From Diabrotica undecimpunctata (lineage: Eukaryota; Arthropoda; Insecta; Coleoptera; Chrysomelidae), in NCBI RefSeq assembly GCF_040954645.1, contig NC_092803.1:69175427-69239426 (forward strand): a stretch of DNA of 64,000 bases, read 5' to 3'. The stretch's first letter is position 1. The number at the start of each line of letters is the position of its first letter. Shown piece after piece: positions 1 through 28,619 of this stretch. Below the pieces are notes generated by a model, which saw only the letters and a list, made by a program, of their open reading frames with translations, was not told where the DNA came from and made no database searches. The translations under genes and the position numbers were made by a program.

Positions 1-99
1 ATTCTGCAAATTGATTATTTATTAATCGTTATACTATTCAGCAATTTCATCAAAACTTCAAATTAGATTATCTCTAAATGTTCATTTTGACTATTGTTC

Positions 100-400
100 T
101 CACCAGACTATATGTTTGGTTGTTAATTTTTCATCACAGTTGTCACATCTTGGTTCTTGTTTGCTGGAGAACACGTAGCTATTAGTTAATCGCGTATGAC
201 TCAGTCGGAGTCGCGTTAATATTACCTGGTCTCTCCGACTTATTGGTAATGTGGGCCAGGGTTTTATCGATTTCTTAACATAACGTAGCTCGGCCGTTGA
301 CACTTTTCATTTTTCTTCCCACATATATCGCACTTTAAATTTAGCCGCCGCTTTCACGTCCGCACTCGTAAATGTTTTAGTACACTCAGCACTATCACTG
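100..400 (-). pseudogene. LINE pol C-terminal tail fragment
   Basis: The minus-strand reading at 303-100 contains RRDQVILTRLRLSHTRLT followed by a C-x2-C pair and a TTKHIV segment. This is the conserved tail found after RNase H in I/Jockey-group polyproteins. It is cut off from the RNase H piece by the insertion at 400-817. Confidence 0.7.
382..399 (+). repeat. Left target-site duplication of the RTE-tail insertion
   Basis: An 18-bp sequence starting ACACTCAGCACTATCACT recurs at 818-835 with one mismatch (CAG versus CCG). The two copies bracket a plus-strand LINE tail sitting in the minus-strand LINE, as expected for a target-primed insertion. Confidence 0.7.
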
Positions 401-817
401 TTAAAAAACATGTTATGATGTTACGAAAGCAAAAAAACTAAGGCGAATCTATGGAGCAGTAAATGAAAATGGTGTCTGGAGAAGACAATACAACTTAGAA
501 CTCTATAGAATATAGCAGGAACCAGATATCGTAAAACACATTAAGATAGGATGTCTGAGGTAGGTAGGCCATGTAACGCGGATGGAGCAAACCGACCTAG
601 CTAGAAAAACGCTCCTTGATAGGCCTATTGGTCAAAGAAGAAGAGGAAGACCCAGAACAAGATTCCTAGATAAAGATCAAGATATGAGAAATATGGAAAT
701 ACGTGCTTGGCGGAGGAAGGCGATGGATAGGGACGACTGGAAAAAAATCTTGGGGAGGCTAGGACCCACACAAGGTCCTGTGTTAAAGGCTGTGGTCCTA
801 AAGCCAAAATGATGATG
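400..817 (+). mobile_element. 5'-truncated RTE-type LINE tail inserted in the older LINE
   Basis: The plus-strand reading (best at 582-812) has the GHVTRM..TDLARK..., GQRRRGRPRTRF and WRRKAMDRDDWKKIL pattern of the C-terminal tail of insect endonuclease-reverse transcriptases. It ends in a short GATGAT run, the microsatellite-type 3' end usual for RTE elements. The 18-bp duplication at 382-399 and 818-835 marks the insertion. Only the last part of the protein is present, so the copy cannot be mobile. Confidence 0.75.
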
Positions 818-1000
818 ACACTCCGCACTATCACTACTTGCAGCTTCTTTTGCAGCATTGTCTGCCTCTTCATTTTCTGGAATTCCGATATGGGATGGTA
901 TCCAGAATAATATAATATTTTTTCCATTCAGTTGAGCGGTATGGGTTTCTTATTTTATCTTAATGACTAAAGGACTAGTTGGGTAGACATATTGGATTGA

Positions 1001-1231
1001 CTATAAGGAACTTCGAGAGTCTGTGAGTATAATATAATTGGTATTATTGGATGCGTTGACATCAAGGGTTGCCTGGTATATAGCATATAGTTCAGCTGAG
1101 TAAATAAAGTACTCTGAAGGGAGTTTGTATTTATTTGTCGATGTTGGGGTTATGATTGCTGCACCAGTACCTACATTTGATTTAGATGTGTCTGTGTATA
1201 TATGTGTATAATCCTTGTAGTTGTGAATCAT
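1001..1231 (-). pseudogene. LINE RNase H domain fragment
   Basis: The minus-strand reading contains YTDTSKSNVGTGAAI, then SAELYAIYQA and ILTDSRSSL. These match the three conserved acidic stretches of LINE RNase H (first Asp, catalytic Glu in SAELYAI, and the TDS Asp). It is separated from the reverse transcriptase by a degraded gap of about 200 bp. Confidence 0.75.
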
Positions 1232-1433
1232 ATCGTCGAAGGCGGATTTGATTAACTGTCGGTTTGTTGAATGTTTGTCGAAAGAAATGAGGCGGGTAAG
1301 GCACTGAGGGTTCTTTATTTGTCATGGAGGAATTGAGGACGATTGGAAGGAAAAGCATTCTGAAACGTGTAGTTTAATCGATTTAAATAGCTTCTAATCC
1401 TTGCCTAGAAAGGTTTGGCGGTTCTTGGCTTAT

Positions 1434-2486
1434 TTATGAAGAGATTTGGGAACTTTTCTGTAGAACAATTGTGAATAGTATGCTACACTTAATTAAATAA
1501 AGTCTTCTGTCTTGTAAGGACGGTTCACCAACTTTACAATAAATACTTTCGATTGGTGTTGTGCGAAAAGCTCCAGATATTATACGTAAAGATAGGTTGT
1601 GAAGACTGTCAAGTTTTCTTATCAGTGTCTTAGTGGCTGTAGAATACATAGTAGATCCATAATCTAATTTTGATCTGAATAATGTTCTATATAACATTAA
1701 AAGTGTTTGGCTATACGCACCCCATTCTTTATTGGCCAGAGTTTTTAGCAGATTTAATCGCTTGTGACAAGATAAGATCAAATTTGTTATATGAAGTTTC
1801 CAGCTTAGAGTTTTTTCGAACGTCATACCCAAGAATTGTCTTGACGTTACACGCTTTAGGTTCTCATCACTAGTCTTAGGTTGGGGGTGTTTGTGACATT
1901 TTTCTTGGAAAACAGGATGAAACGAGTCTTTTCAGTGGAAAAACAGAAACCTGCTTTTTGTGACCAGAGTTCTAAGTGTTGTATAAAGTTTTGTGTGTGA
2001 CAAAATATATTTTGTATATTTTTACCTTTGCAAAAAACTACAAGATCATCCGTGTAGACGCGTGCCTTTATAGGCGATTTTAGATTTTTAAGAATACCAT
2101 TGATTGCCACTATAGAGAGCGTAGGATTGCCATTTTCTGGATACATTGTATCTGATTGATGTGTTATTTATCCTTACTCTGAAAGCTCTATTTTGAAGAA
2201 AGTTTTTAATAAAGAAGAAACAGTGACCTTGGATGTTCCAACTATGTAATTTTTTTATTATATAATCGTGCCAGGCTGTATCGAAAGCTCTTGATATGTC
2301 AAAGAAAACCGCTAGACATTTAGTCCTTAGTGCGAATGCTTCAGAAATGTCACTTTCTAAATATATGATATTATCTATGATTGACCTTTGGTCTCTAAAA
2401 CCACTTTGTTCTGGAATAATTAAATCTTGTCTTTCCAGGTGCCATCTTAGTATATTATTAATAATTTTTTCTAGTAACTTATACAT
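1434..2486 (-). pseudogene. LINE reverse transcriptase, frameshifted
   Basis: Three overlapping minus-strand readings together form most of a LINE reverse transcriptase. 2486-2088 has the palm start FFDISRAFDTAWHD. 2146-1856 has the catalytic-type YTDDLVVF motif. 1832-1434 has the thumb signature (MGMTFEKTLSWKLHI, then SKLDYGS). At least two frameshifts separate these pieces, and the region that should carry the VPQGS motif is garbled. It is a pseudogene of a self-copying element, not a host gene. Confidence 0.8.
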
Positions 2487-3464
2487 GGCTCATGTTAAAG
2501 ATATCCGTCGGTATGACTCGGAACTTGTTTTAATACTATTAAGTTTTTGTATAGGTATAACTGGGGATTCATGCCATTTTTCAGGAGATTTGTGCTGGGC
2601 CAGCTGTAGTTTCTTTGAGCTTTGATAATGCTTCTGTATACTATAATTGAGAAATGGCTAAATTTAACGGTTCATTTGTGTAAGGAAAAATGCTAATATT
2701 CTTATTTGCTTCCTGCTGTTTGTAATTAATGAAAGACTTTTTATAATTAATATTACTGGATCGGTTTTTGTATGTGTTAGCAAGGATTTTGGTAATCTGT
2801 GTATTACTAGTAACTGCCTTCCCATTTACTTCAAGGCTTTTTTGATATTCTGTTTGCTATTTAATCCGGATATTCTTAGGATTTTGTTCCATACTTTAGT
2901 CATGGGAGTGTTTACATTTAACGTTGATACATATTAAGTCTATGATTGGTATTTGGCATTTCTCGTTGTCTTTTTGGCTATAGCACGTTGTTTTCTGTGT
3001 TCAATTTTGTTCTTAACAGTTTTGTAGCTCTTGTATTGGTTAAAAGCTCTTTTGCTAGATTAAACTGCTGTTTTGCATTCGTGATTCTACCATGGGACAG
3101 GGTTGCGTTGTTTTATGCATGTAGTCTTTCCTATTGCTTGCCGCTTTTGTGATAATGGTAACAAGGTTCTACAGTGGCTCGTCTATATTTGATGTTTTTT
3201 TTAATGTGGTCATACTGCTTTCGATTTAATTTGAAAAACGATTCCAGTTAGAGTTTTTTAAATTCCATTTTGGAGTAAATGTCTGTCCACATTGCTTTTT
3301 GTTATTATGAATAAAGCTGGCCTATCCCAGGTGAGCTGTGGGGTCAGACCTGGTTTGCATATCGTAAGGTCTTTACATGAAGATTCACCGTTGTGTATAT
3401 TAAATCTAGTGGGCCTGCCGTCGTTTAAGACTGAAAGGGTGGACTGTTCAAATGTCTCGTCTAG

Positions 3465-3765
3465 CTATCTTCCCCTAGTATTTATAGTAGAAGAACCCGA
3501 TAAAAAGTTGTGGGCATTAAAATCTCCGAAAATAAGTCTGGATTGGGGAATTTGTTGTAACAGTTCAGTTAATGCTTCTGAGCCTACATGCGTTGATGAA
3601 GGTAGGTATAAGTTACAAACGCAGATATTTGGACTTGAGTTAAGTTTAATGCAAATTGCTTTTAGATTAGTTTGGAGAGAAATTACAGTGGTTTCAATTG
3701 ACTTTTTTACCAAGATATCTACTCCACCACTGGCTTTTTCTTGGCTAGTTCGATTTTTACAGTAA
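3465..3765 (-). pseudogene. LINE AP-endonuclease fragment
   Basis: The minus-strand reading contains CNLYLPSS and then LIFGDFNAHN, the GDFNAH motif of the exonuclease-endonuclease-phosphatase fold used by LINEs to nick their target. The N-terminal part of the domain is missing or scrambled beyond 3770. Confidence 0.7.
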
Positions 3766-3889
3766 CTTTTAAATTGTTTTAAAACTTGTATTTTTTCATT
3801 TTTGAAATTAGTTTCCTGAAGACAAATTCAACAAAAAAAAAACAAAGAAATATAAAAATTATAATCCTAAATTATTGTATTTAAATTTT

Positions 3890-5400
3890 TTAAGATGGTT
3901 TACCATCCTGGTCTTTTTGGCAGTAGTTGCATTTAATTTTACACATGTCACACCTTTTTGAATATTTATTGTCACTACCCCTACAAGAATAACAACGACC
4001 TCGTTTTGTTGCAGATTGCGGCACTTCTATTTGCTTTTTTACACTAACACCGGTGGTCTCTATTGCCACCGGATTTATGGTACCTGGTGGGTTCTTCTTG
4101 AATTGCTTCAGCTCTTCGTTTTATATTGGGCGAAGTTAATTGTTTTCCAAGCTTCTCTAGAAATAGTTTTCTGCGATGTTTTATATTTACTTGGGTGTTT
4201 CATTCCGGTTTTTTCATATTCCATAGAACGAAAGCATTGTAGCATGCAATATCCAAAAAGTTTAAAAATATACGTAAAGGCCATCTTTTTATTGCTCTTT
4301 TACATGTGTACTCTCGGATCAATTTATCTGAAATAATAACTCCACTTTTGGTTTTGTTGTAATCCAAAATAATCTTTGGTTTAAACTTTTGGCCTTCACT
4401 AGAAATTTCTTGTTCATTGTGTAAAATCCATAATCCATAACTTGTTAGGCTTGGTTACAATATGAAACTAAAGTAAGGTTTCTAGGGAAAAAAATTTTGA
4501 AGAATACAGTGAGCGATCTCTCATGTCAAGAAATGATTTGGGTAAACTCTTCCTATTTTTTCTGATAGTATCCAAGATTGTTAAATTTTTGGATAAGAGT
4601 TCTTCAGATAAAGCAATGTCGGTAAAAAAATTATCAGTTGTGATATTTCGACCAGACCTATACCAATGTTTTGCAAGTGTTTTGACAACTCTTGGGCCTT
4701 GGTTACGTTCAGATTGATCACCAAATTTTCCAGTATATATCTCAAACTTACAGCAATAAAAATTTTCAGCGTCACATAGGGTCCACGTCGTTATTCCGTA
4801 GTTTTTCGGTTTATTAGGTATATAAATCAGAAATGGACAATGTCCCCTAAAATCTGTAAGCTGATCGATAGTAGATATGTTTATATGTTTCCCTACAATT
4901 TTCAAGCTCTGGAATAGGAGCTAATTTATCTCGTTATCTTCTTTCTGCTCTCGTATCCAAATTATCAAAGTAAATATACTTCAAAATACTAATAAATCTA
5001 TCCCGGCTTAAAAATGCTTTATAAATAGGACGCGTAAATGCATTATTTGTATTGAACCATAAATTATGCAACTTCTCATGAGACTCTCTAAACCTTCCAT
5101 ATAATATAAGTATACCAATGAAAGCACGTCAATCCAATTCTTCATTTTTTTCTCGTTTTTACTGTTACACGCAGCTATGAACTCAATAGCTCTCTTATTG
5201 GTATACTCGAAAATCATTGACATTATACTATCAGAAAAAAATAAATTGAAGGCATCCATGCATGTCTCAATATTTTGACTTTTCGTGGTGAGACCTATGT
5301 TTTTCTGTAAGAAATTACGTGCCAATGTCATACCCTTTTTGGGAGCTAAATAACGCCATGTTCGTCCTTCGCACATAACATCAGACACGTTAGATCGTGT
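3890..5400 (-). pseudogene. piggyBac-type transposase, decayed
   Basis: On the minus strand the N-terminal part (5388-5008) and the catalytic part (4905-4468) resemble piggyBac DDE transposases. The catalytic part includes DQLTDFRGHCPFLIYIPNKP, the TLCDAENFY stretch and the TDNFFT motif with one of the acidic residues. The far end (about 4005-3895) is Cys-rich (pairs of C-x2-C read on the minus strand), matching the usual piggyBac C-terminal zinc-binding tail. Several frameshifts and stops break it. It lies directly beside a broken Tc1 transposase on the opposite strand. No TTAA-flanked ends could be fixed by eye. Confidence 0.75.
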
Positions 5401-5404
5401 TTTA

Positions 5405-6005
5405 AGAATTATGGTTGTAAATCTCGAAACAGCCGCTGCTACTGTTGCATTGCTTCAAGACGTAAGAAGTGAACTATATGTTGGTCAAAAGTATCAAATA
5501 TCCAGTAGTACTGTGCACCGTATTTTTACACGTTTCTTGGCGATTGGACTTAGACTAGACAACCTGGAACCGGTTCCCAACGATGAACTAGTGCTCGTGA
5601 TGATCGCTTCATCATCTTAAAAAGTCTACGAGATCGTCGTGCCACGGCTGTACAAATCAAAAATCAACTTCAATATCAACTGAATATTCAGAAATCAACT
5701 CATTTTACTGTAAATAATTGGAGGCACGTTTTTTTTACCGATGAGTCCAGGTTTTTCTTGCGGTCTCCAAATAGCCATGAGAGAGTATGGCGAAGATCAC
5801 CTGAGCGTTTTGCAGAATTTACCTTCAGTCCTAGGGTAGGCTATCAAGCGTGCTCAATTATGGTGTAGGCTGGAATTTCTCTAGAGGCACGTACAGGTAC
5901 ATTGATGAAATTCTCCATTTTGTTGTGCCTTATGCTAGTTTTGTTGGAAATGACTTTGTTCTGATGCATGATAATGCCGAGTCTCACAGTGCGAAAATCA
6001 CTTAA
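5405..6005 (+). pseudogene. Tc1/mariner transposase, decayed
   Basis: Plus-strand frames give a helix-turn-helix piece (STVHRIFTRFLAIG), then DRFIILKSLRDRRATAVQIK, then FFTDESRFFLRSPNSHERVW with the first catalytic Asp, then LMHDNAESHSAKI-like text with the second. These are Tc1 transposase landmarks in the right order. Frame changes near 5560-5610 and 5860, plus stops, inactivate it. It ends where the fold-back element at 6050 begins. Confidence 0.8.
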
Positions 6006-6049
6006 CAGTTTTTAAATAAAGTAAACATTCTTGTAATGGATTGCTATTA

Positions 6050-7200
6050 TATGGCGATGTTCAATAAAATTTGTATCAGCTCGACGGTCAAGATTTGATA
6101 TCTTTTGATTCTAATGTTCTATCGACAAAAATCAAGATGAGTTTTAAAAGCACGGAGTGCAACTTTCGTATGCAGTTTTAAGTATTCTATTTTTATGTAT
6201 GTATTTTGGCGAGAATAAACTCAGTTGTTATAAAGGTGTTAAATAAATTAACGTGGTGAGATTTTTGCCATTTTTTAGGTTTCTCGTGAGATCAATAAAA
6301 TTGATCACTTTCATTGACCAGTTATAGTAAAATTTCCATTTTTAGAGATCAATCTTTAAAACCTATGACATGAAATTTCAATTTTGGGTTATGCTAACAA
6401 ATATAAGGCATGTGAAACATGAATAAAAAACGCAGAATTTAATGTTTTACATTAAAAACGATCACACGTCACGGGAAATGCATTTAAGAAGACGGTTTTG
6501 GGTGTAGTTTATTGCAAATGTTTTGTTCTTTTAAAAAACGTGCTAGTGTATGTAAGTTTGTTATATGAAAGTTTAAATCTAGCGTTTTTTAAACAAATTT
6601 CAAATTTCTCACATTTGTTGCCAAAACTCAAAACTAAAATTAAATGCTATAGGTTTTAAAGGTTTGGCTCTAGTTATCGAAACGTCATAGTGGCCAGTAA
6701 ATGAAAGGAACAAATTGTATTGGTCTTGTGAGAATTATAAAAATGGCAAAAATCTCGTCACGTTTATTTACTTAATACCTGTATAAAATCTGAGTTTATT
6801 TTCGGCAAAATGCAAAGACTACATACAAAAGCTGAACTCTTTACCTTTAAAACGCATCTTGATTTTTGTCGATAGGTCACTTGAATCAAAAGATATTGAA
6901 TTTTTATCTTCGAGCTGATACAAATTTTATCAAACATTGACATACGCGCGCGTAACTGACATGCAAAATTGACGGTCACTTCAAAACATTTTTGTTTTCA
7001 TCTCAGTTACATTTTTTATTTGAAATATTTTTTTCTACGGTATACAGATTCTTGGTAAATCGATTTTTTTTTGCGATTTTACCCCACTGCGAGGGGGGTT
7101 TAGGGCGAAGTTCAAAGGTAAAAGTAGTAAACTTTTTTGCAAAGATTAAAATAGGACAATTACTTAATTATTATCTTCAGTACAATGCGGATTACGCTTG
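6050..7200. mobile_element. Fold-back (long inverted repeat) element, copy 1, left end truncated
   Basis: The stretch 6050-6340 reappears inverted at about 6690-6945. Landmarks are AAATTTGTATCAGCT and ATCGACAAAAATCAAGATG on the left and their reverse complements on the right. The right arm continues outward to about 7200 and its outer half matches the outer arm of the element at 21743-24153, so both are copies of one family. The matching outer left arm is absent here and the Tc1 remnant abuts that edge. No protein is encoded. Confidence 0.7.
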
Positions 7201-8550
7201 ACATATTGGACACTGCTCTTATGTTCGCTTTATTAAGCGAACGACTAATAAATTGCGCCTGCCTCCTTTTTTTTATTTTTTGGCTCGGCTTGATTTTCTT
7301 GCTCTGAAGTATTTATTCGACATGCAACTATTGCTCTGTAAGTGTTTCACAATCGATGTATTCCCGATAATTTTATTGGCATTATCAACTGCCTCTTTGG
7401 TGGAATTGTGTGACAATATTAATTCTGATTTTCTATTTTCTTAATCTCAAACAGACTTTGTGTAGACAGGATATGGAGCAGTTTGTTTTTCTTTGGTACA
7501 TACGATACCATTGCAACTTTTCGAACCTATTTCGAAACATAAATTCAGACGAGAAAACAGCTCAAATTCTAGAACTATATAAGTCCTTTGGAGTGTCGAG
7601 CTTGTTTTTGCGAATAGTTCCAAGCAGGGTTAGAGTTTTAGTCAGAGAAATTCTGCCAATTCTAGAGACGTAAAAAATTTTTCGGTAGTAACTTATCGAC
7701 CAATGTCGTATAAAGGAGACGCTAAATCGGTTACTACCCTAAAACCTTAATTTTACTTAGGTTCCGCTCCTGGTTGCTTGCCTGTGTAAATTTGCAAACT
7801 ATGCAGGTATGTTGTTTTCACGTCTGCTAGTGCTTTGAGCTCATATTCTGTTTGAATGAGCACTTTCCTCGAAAAGTTACCCACTGTTCATCCAATTACT
7901 TAGTCAAAGGGAACAAACTCCTGTTTACAATTCGTAGCAAAAAGGTCCTATATATGTCCTAAATGAAGAAAAATTGTCTGTTCCAGGCCTTTTTGTCTTG
8001 TCGATTCAACATCAAATCGGATAAAATTGCTGGCCTGAGCAAATCTGTTATGAGGCATTGATGCTGAGAATATGTTAGACGAATTAATTAACCTGAAAAC
8101 TTCTGCTGAAAGCTCCTGCTGTAATCAAAATTCCATTAAATGTATCGACTTCTCATATTAATAATATCATTCCATATGTGTACGCTAGTTGCTTCTTGAT
8201 TGGTATGTTTACAGATACTTGTCTTCATGTCATGAGTCAAGAAAATGTTAAAAATTTTAAATATTTTATTGGCAATGATTAGCAAAAAATTGCTAATTGG
8301 CAAAAGCCGTTTGCCCTGGTTTGGTAATAACAATATTTCTTGAAAAACGTGGAGATGAAAGAGGAGCGTCACAGCGCCACACACGTCTAGATTTTTTATT
8401 AGTACACTTATTCTCCTAAATAACCAGTACAAAAAAACAAACAAGAATGAAAAAACAACCGTCAACTAATTCTAATTACTTCAGATTGAGTGCCGCGCTG
8501 AGTTGCCGGCAGTGCCAGCTAATAAGATGAATATTAATAGAACTAGGTAG
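7200..8550. other. No recognised feature
   Basis: AT-rich sequence with only short chance reading frames on both strands. I see no conserved protein, terminal repeat or RNA gene here. Confidence 0.5.
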
Positions 8551-10030
8551 AAGAAATAAAATAAGACTTACTCACAATCAATTTAATTTTACTACCAAAA
8601 CGACTGGTTTCGCTTTCTACACTTTGCAAAGCATCTTCAGGTCAAACGGTACAAAGTAAATTAAATGCTGAAATTATAAAAAGTTCATATTAGGGTGCTG
8701 TCTTATAAAGATAAAGATAAAAAATTACAGTAATTATGCCAATATTACATGTTTGTGTTTATTAATATGAATAAAATTGATTAAGCAGACAAAGTAAAAA
8801 CCCACAAATTGGTAAGAGATAATCTATTGAATTGTAATAAATTAGTAAAAAACAAAATACTACTTACTTTCCGATACAAGAATTATTAGTTAATGATTCG
8901 GGAAACATAGTTCAAGCTATTCTGTATTGCTGATGATGGGTGATCTTTAGTTTTTATTGTAACTTTTTGATAATTAGCGGAAGTTTCTTGAGGGGAGAGA
9001 TGTTAACAATTGAAATAGGAATAATATATATATGTGATTGTTTGTTAAATGAAAGTGATGTTTTATATTACTTAAATTATTAAAAGTTATCTATAGTTAT
9101 TCAAGAGATATATTTTAGAAATGTGTGTTAATTTATTGAAATATTTTACAATAAAATTACGTTTGTATGGCAAAGAATGAAATTAGATGTGCAATTTTGT
9201 GGGTGTGCAATTTCTTTAACTTGTAATTATCAAATTTTTGATAAAGTGATTTTGATTTCTGTTTTGGCAGAAAATTGTGTCAGATATGTTAAAATTATTA
9301 AAACCAAAACAATTAAGCCACTACATCACTTTGTAGGAGAGGAATTGGTAAAATTGAGTTATTTTGTTGTCTACTAGAGTTTGAAGAGGTAAATTTGACA
9401 AGCTAATGTAAGTTAAAGTGTGACAGTTCTTCTTCTATTTCTTAGTGTTGTAACTAAAGTTAACTAGTTTTTTAAACAAACAGACATTACTGAAATAGTA
9501 ATTAAACATTTAAATGGAAATTGTAAGCTAATATGTATAATGTTGGCATACTTTTAACAATCACTAAATGAATTAAATTTAAATGTGACAATCAAAATAA
9601 TTGAAATAATTTCTTATATAAGATAATTTAAGGAGTCAGAATTACAAAACAAACTTAGGTAAGTATTTGGTAACAAAATATTGATCCATGTAATAAATAT
9701 ACAAATTTTTTTTGAAAAACTTATGCTTGAATGAGCCATCTGTAATGGTACGTGTAAAAATTTTTTATTTTAGTTCTAATATTTTAATGTGGAAACTAGA
9801 GATATATAGTAGATAAATTGTTGATAGCAAATTAATCAACAAATTCCAGAAATTAACTGAGTTATTACAAAATAATAAGACAGCACCATAATATGGACTT
9901 TTTATAATTTCAGCATTTAATTTACTTTGTACCGTTGACCTGAAGATGCTTTGCAAAGTGTAGAAAGCGAAACCGGACGTTTTGGTAGTACAATTAAATT
10001 GATTGTGAGTAAGTCTTATTTTATTTCTTT
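8551..10030. mobile_element. Non-coding inverted-repeat element with Penelope-like ends
   Basis: Arms of roughly 155 bp at 8551-8708 and 9874-10030 are inverted copies of each other. The outward-facing text includes CCTGAAGATGCTTTGCAAAG, then GCGAAACC, then TTGATTGTGAGTAAGTC. A hairpin followed by GCGAAACC is the kind of 3' end I associate with Penelope-like retroelements, whose terminal repeats can be inverted. The 1.1 kb between the arms has no convincing reading frame, so this would be a non-autonomous copy. A DNA-transposon MITE is the alternative. It lies 470 bp upstream of the protease promoter region. Confidence 0.55.
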
Positions 10031-10502
10031 TACTCATTTAAAATGGACTCACACTAGCAACACATTCATGATTTGAATAATAGAACAATACAGAATAATA
10101 GTACTAGAAGAAATATGTCAAGTCAGTCAGAAAAAAGTCTCGTATGTACTAGATCGTTTGATAAGTTTGTAACAGTACTTAAAAGTCTTAATTAGCGCCA
10201 AAAATTAAAAAACAATACTTATCCGAATATGTAACGTAAAATACTCTAGAACCTCACTGATCAAATGCAGTTTTCATTGATGTTAATTATTGAAATTTAG
10301 TGCAAGCTATTAGAAGTTGGGTAAAAACCTTAAAAACTCAGGTATACAAGACTTCAGGTATAAAATTGGTCACTGGAGGTTGAAAAATATGGTCCTGGGG
10401 TCCCAAAAGGAACCCACGTCGTTGCTTAAGAGTAAGTAGAAGTTAAAATGTAGAAGTTATGATAGACCTGTTTGTATTTGATTTTATTTGAACTATATTT
10501 TT
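10031..10502. other. No recognised feature
   Basis: Intergenic sequence between the inverted-repeat element and the region shared by the two protease promoters. No gene or repeat recognised. Confidence 0.5.
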
Positions 10503-10766
10503 ATGACACTTTTTACAAAAAAATAAGTACGAAATCATGGCCCGCATGACTAGGTTATAAAATGGTAAACGTATGTGTCTATTTAGTATTATCTTTAATT
10601 TGTTTCTATTTTCATGAAATTTCTTGCAAAAATAGTCACGAAATCATGTCTTCCACGTGAAATTTTTAATCACTAAAGATATGTGGCTACTATATAAGTG
10701 ACTGGATATGTTTGTTGTATTTACTTATTTTTTTTGGACTAATTTGACAAATCCACTAAATTTGCT
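10503..10766 (+). promoter_or_regulatory. Protease promoter and 5' leader, duplicated at 61357
   Basis: This block aligns along its length with 61357-61628, upstream of the second exon-1 copy, so its edges are set by the duplication. TATATAA at 10691-10697 is a good TATA box, about 70 bp before the ATG. The element ACGAAATCATG occurs at 10529-10539 and again at 10638-10648, each preceded by an A-rich run, giving two spaced copies 109 bp apart. The second promoter keeps recognisable versions of both. These are candidate regulatory sites; no known factor is assigned. Confidence 0.65.
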
Positions 10767-27793
<17,027 letters not shown>

Positions 27794-27921
27794 TTGCTAC
27801 AGAAACATCTTTTTCACCTATTACTTCATTTGTCGCAAAATAACTCTTTATAAAATATTTATACTTTTTGTGGAAGCAATTTCAATTAAAACATTTTAAA
27901 CAATTATAACAAACTAACTTT

Positions 27922-27960
27922 AATAAACAAAAAATTTTTATCTAAAAATATTTGAATAAA
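27922..27960 (+). terminator. Protease polyadenylation signals
   Basis: AATAAA occurs at 27922-27927 and again at 27955-27960, about 130-165 bp after the stop codon. These are the likely 3'-end processing signals. Confidence 0.6.
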
Positions 27961-28107
27961 AAGATGCTGCATATATAATGTTTTACTGTATATTCCTCAT
28001 TATATGTGTATGTCTTTCGACAAAAGTTATATTGATCATTGCTGACTTAGTTGATTGGTACTGTGTGGTATGATATTAAATTCAAACTTTTCACGTCTGA
28101 ATCAGAA

Positions 28108-28290
28108 TCAAACTATATAAGAGATAACAGTTATTTCAGTATCTATACTTCGATGGGATACATCATTTTCAGGATGATAGGAGTCTGATTCCCCATAAGA
28201 TATATCACTATCAAAATATTCATCGCTGTCTACTTCCTCATAAAGTTTCAAAAGACGTTTATCTTCTTTTGGATTCATTGCTTGTTTCAC
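28108..28290 (-). pseudogene. Acidic N-terminal fragment, possibly piggyBac-like
   Basis: The 60-residue minus frame (KRLLKLYEEVDSDEYFDSDI) is acidic and looks like the poorly conserved N-terminus of some piggyBac transposases. No catalytic domain follows. This is a weak call. Confidence 0.3.
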
Positions 28291-28619
28291 AAATAAACAC
28301 CCTGTATATTTTTTATTCTTTTACACACAAAAATAACTAATCAAAACCATACGCCACTGAATATTATTCAAAATAACAATTTCTACAATGTCTGAGTCAA
28401 CAATAACAATACATGTGGTATTCCGGTACAACTGCCGGTTCAGACCGGTGGATTCAATATGCAAAATGGCCAGAACATCGAGGCCATAGATGAAAATGGT
28501 ATGTATAAATACCTCGTAATAAAGCAAGCGCGGAAGATTGACCAAAAGCGAATGAAAACTGAAATAACTGCGTAAAAAATTAGAAAAATCGATTACTAAT
28601 TAAAGAACTTATTTTCAGG

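Larger units (their letters stand above)
1..3870 (-). mobile_element. Decayed I-like non-LTR retrotransposon (LINE), minus strand
   Basis: Read on the minus strand, this stretch gives in order an AP-endonuclease piece, a reverse transcriptase with its thumb, an RNase H piece and a Cys-containing tail. That order (EN-RT-RNH) is typical of I-group LINEs. Every domain is broken by stops or frameshifts, so the copy is dead. The upstream end stops inside the endonuclease near 3770-3860 and no ORF1 is seen, so the copy is 5'-truncated. The family resembles the LINE at 33242-44850, since both tails carry the RRDQV..RLR..HT pattern. An unrelated RTE-type tail is inserted at 400-817. Confidence 0.8.

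Noticed and set aside
5411..5620. An intact 69-residue gene
   Set aside because: The reading is a frameshifted piece of a Tc1 transposase; its last 20 residues are out of frame with the family.
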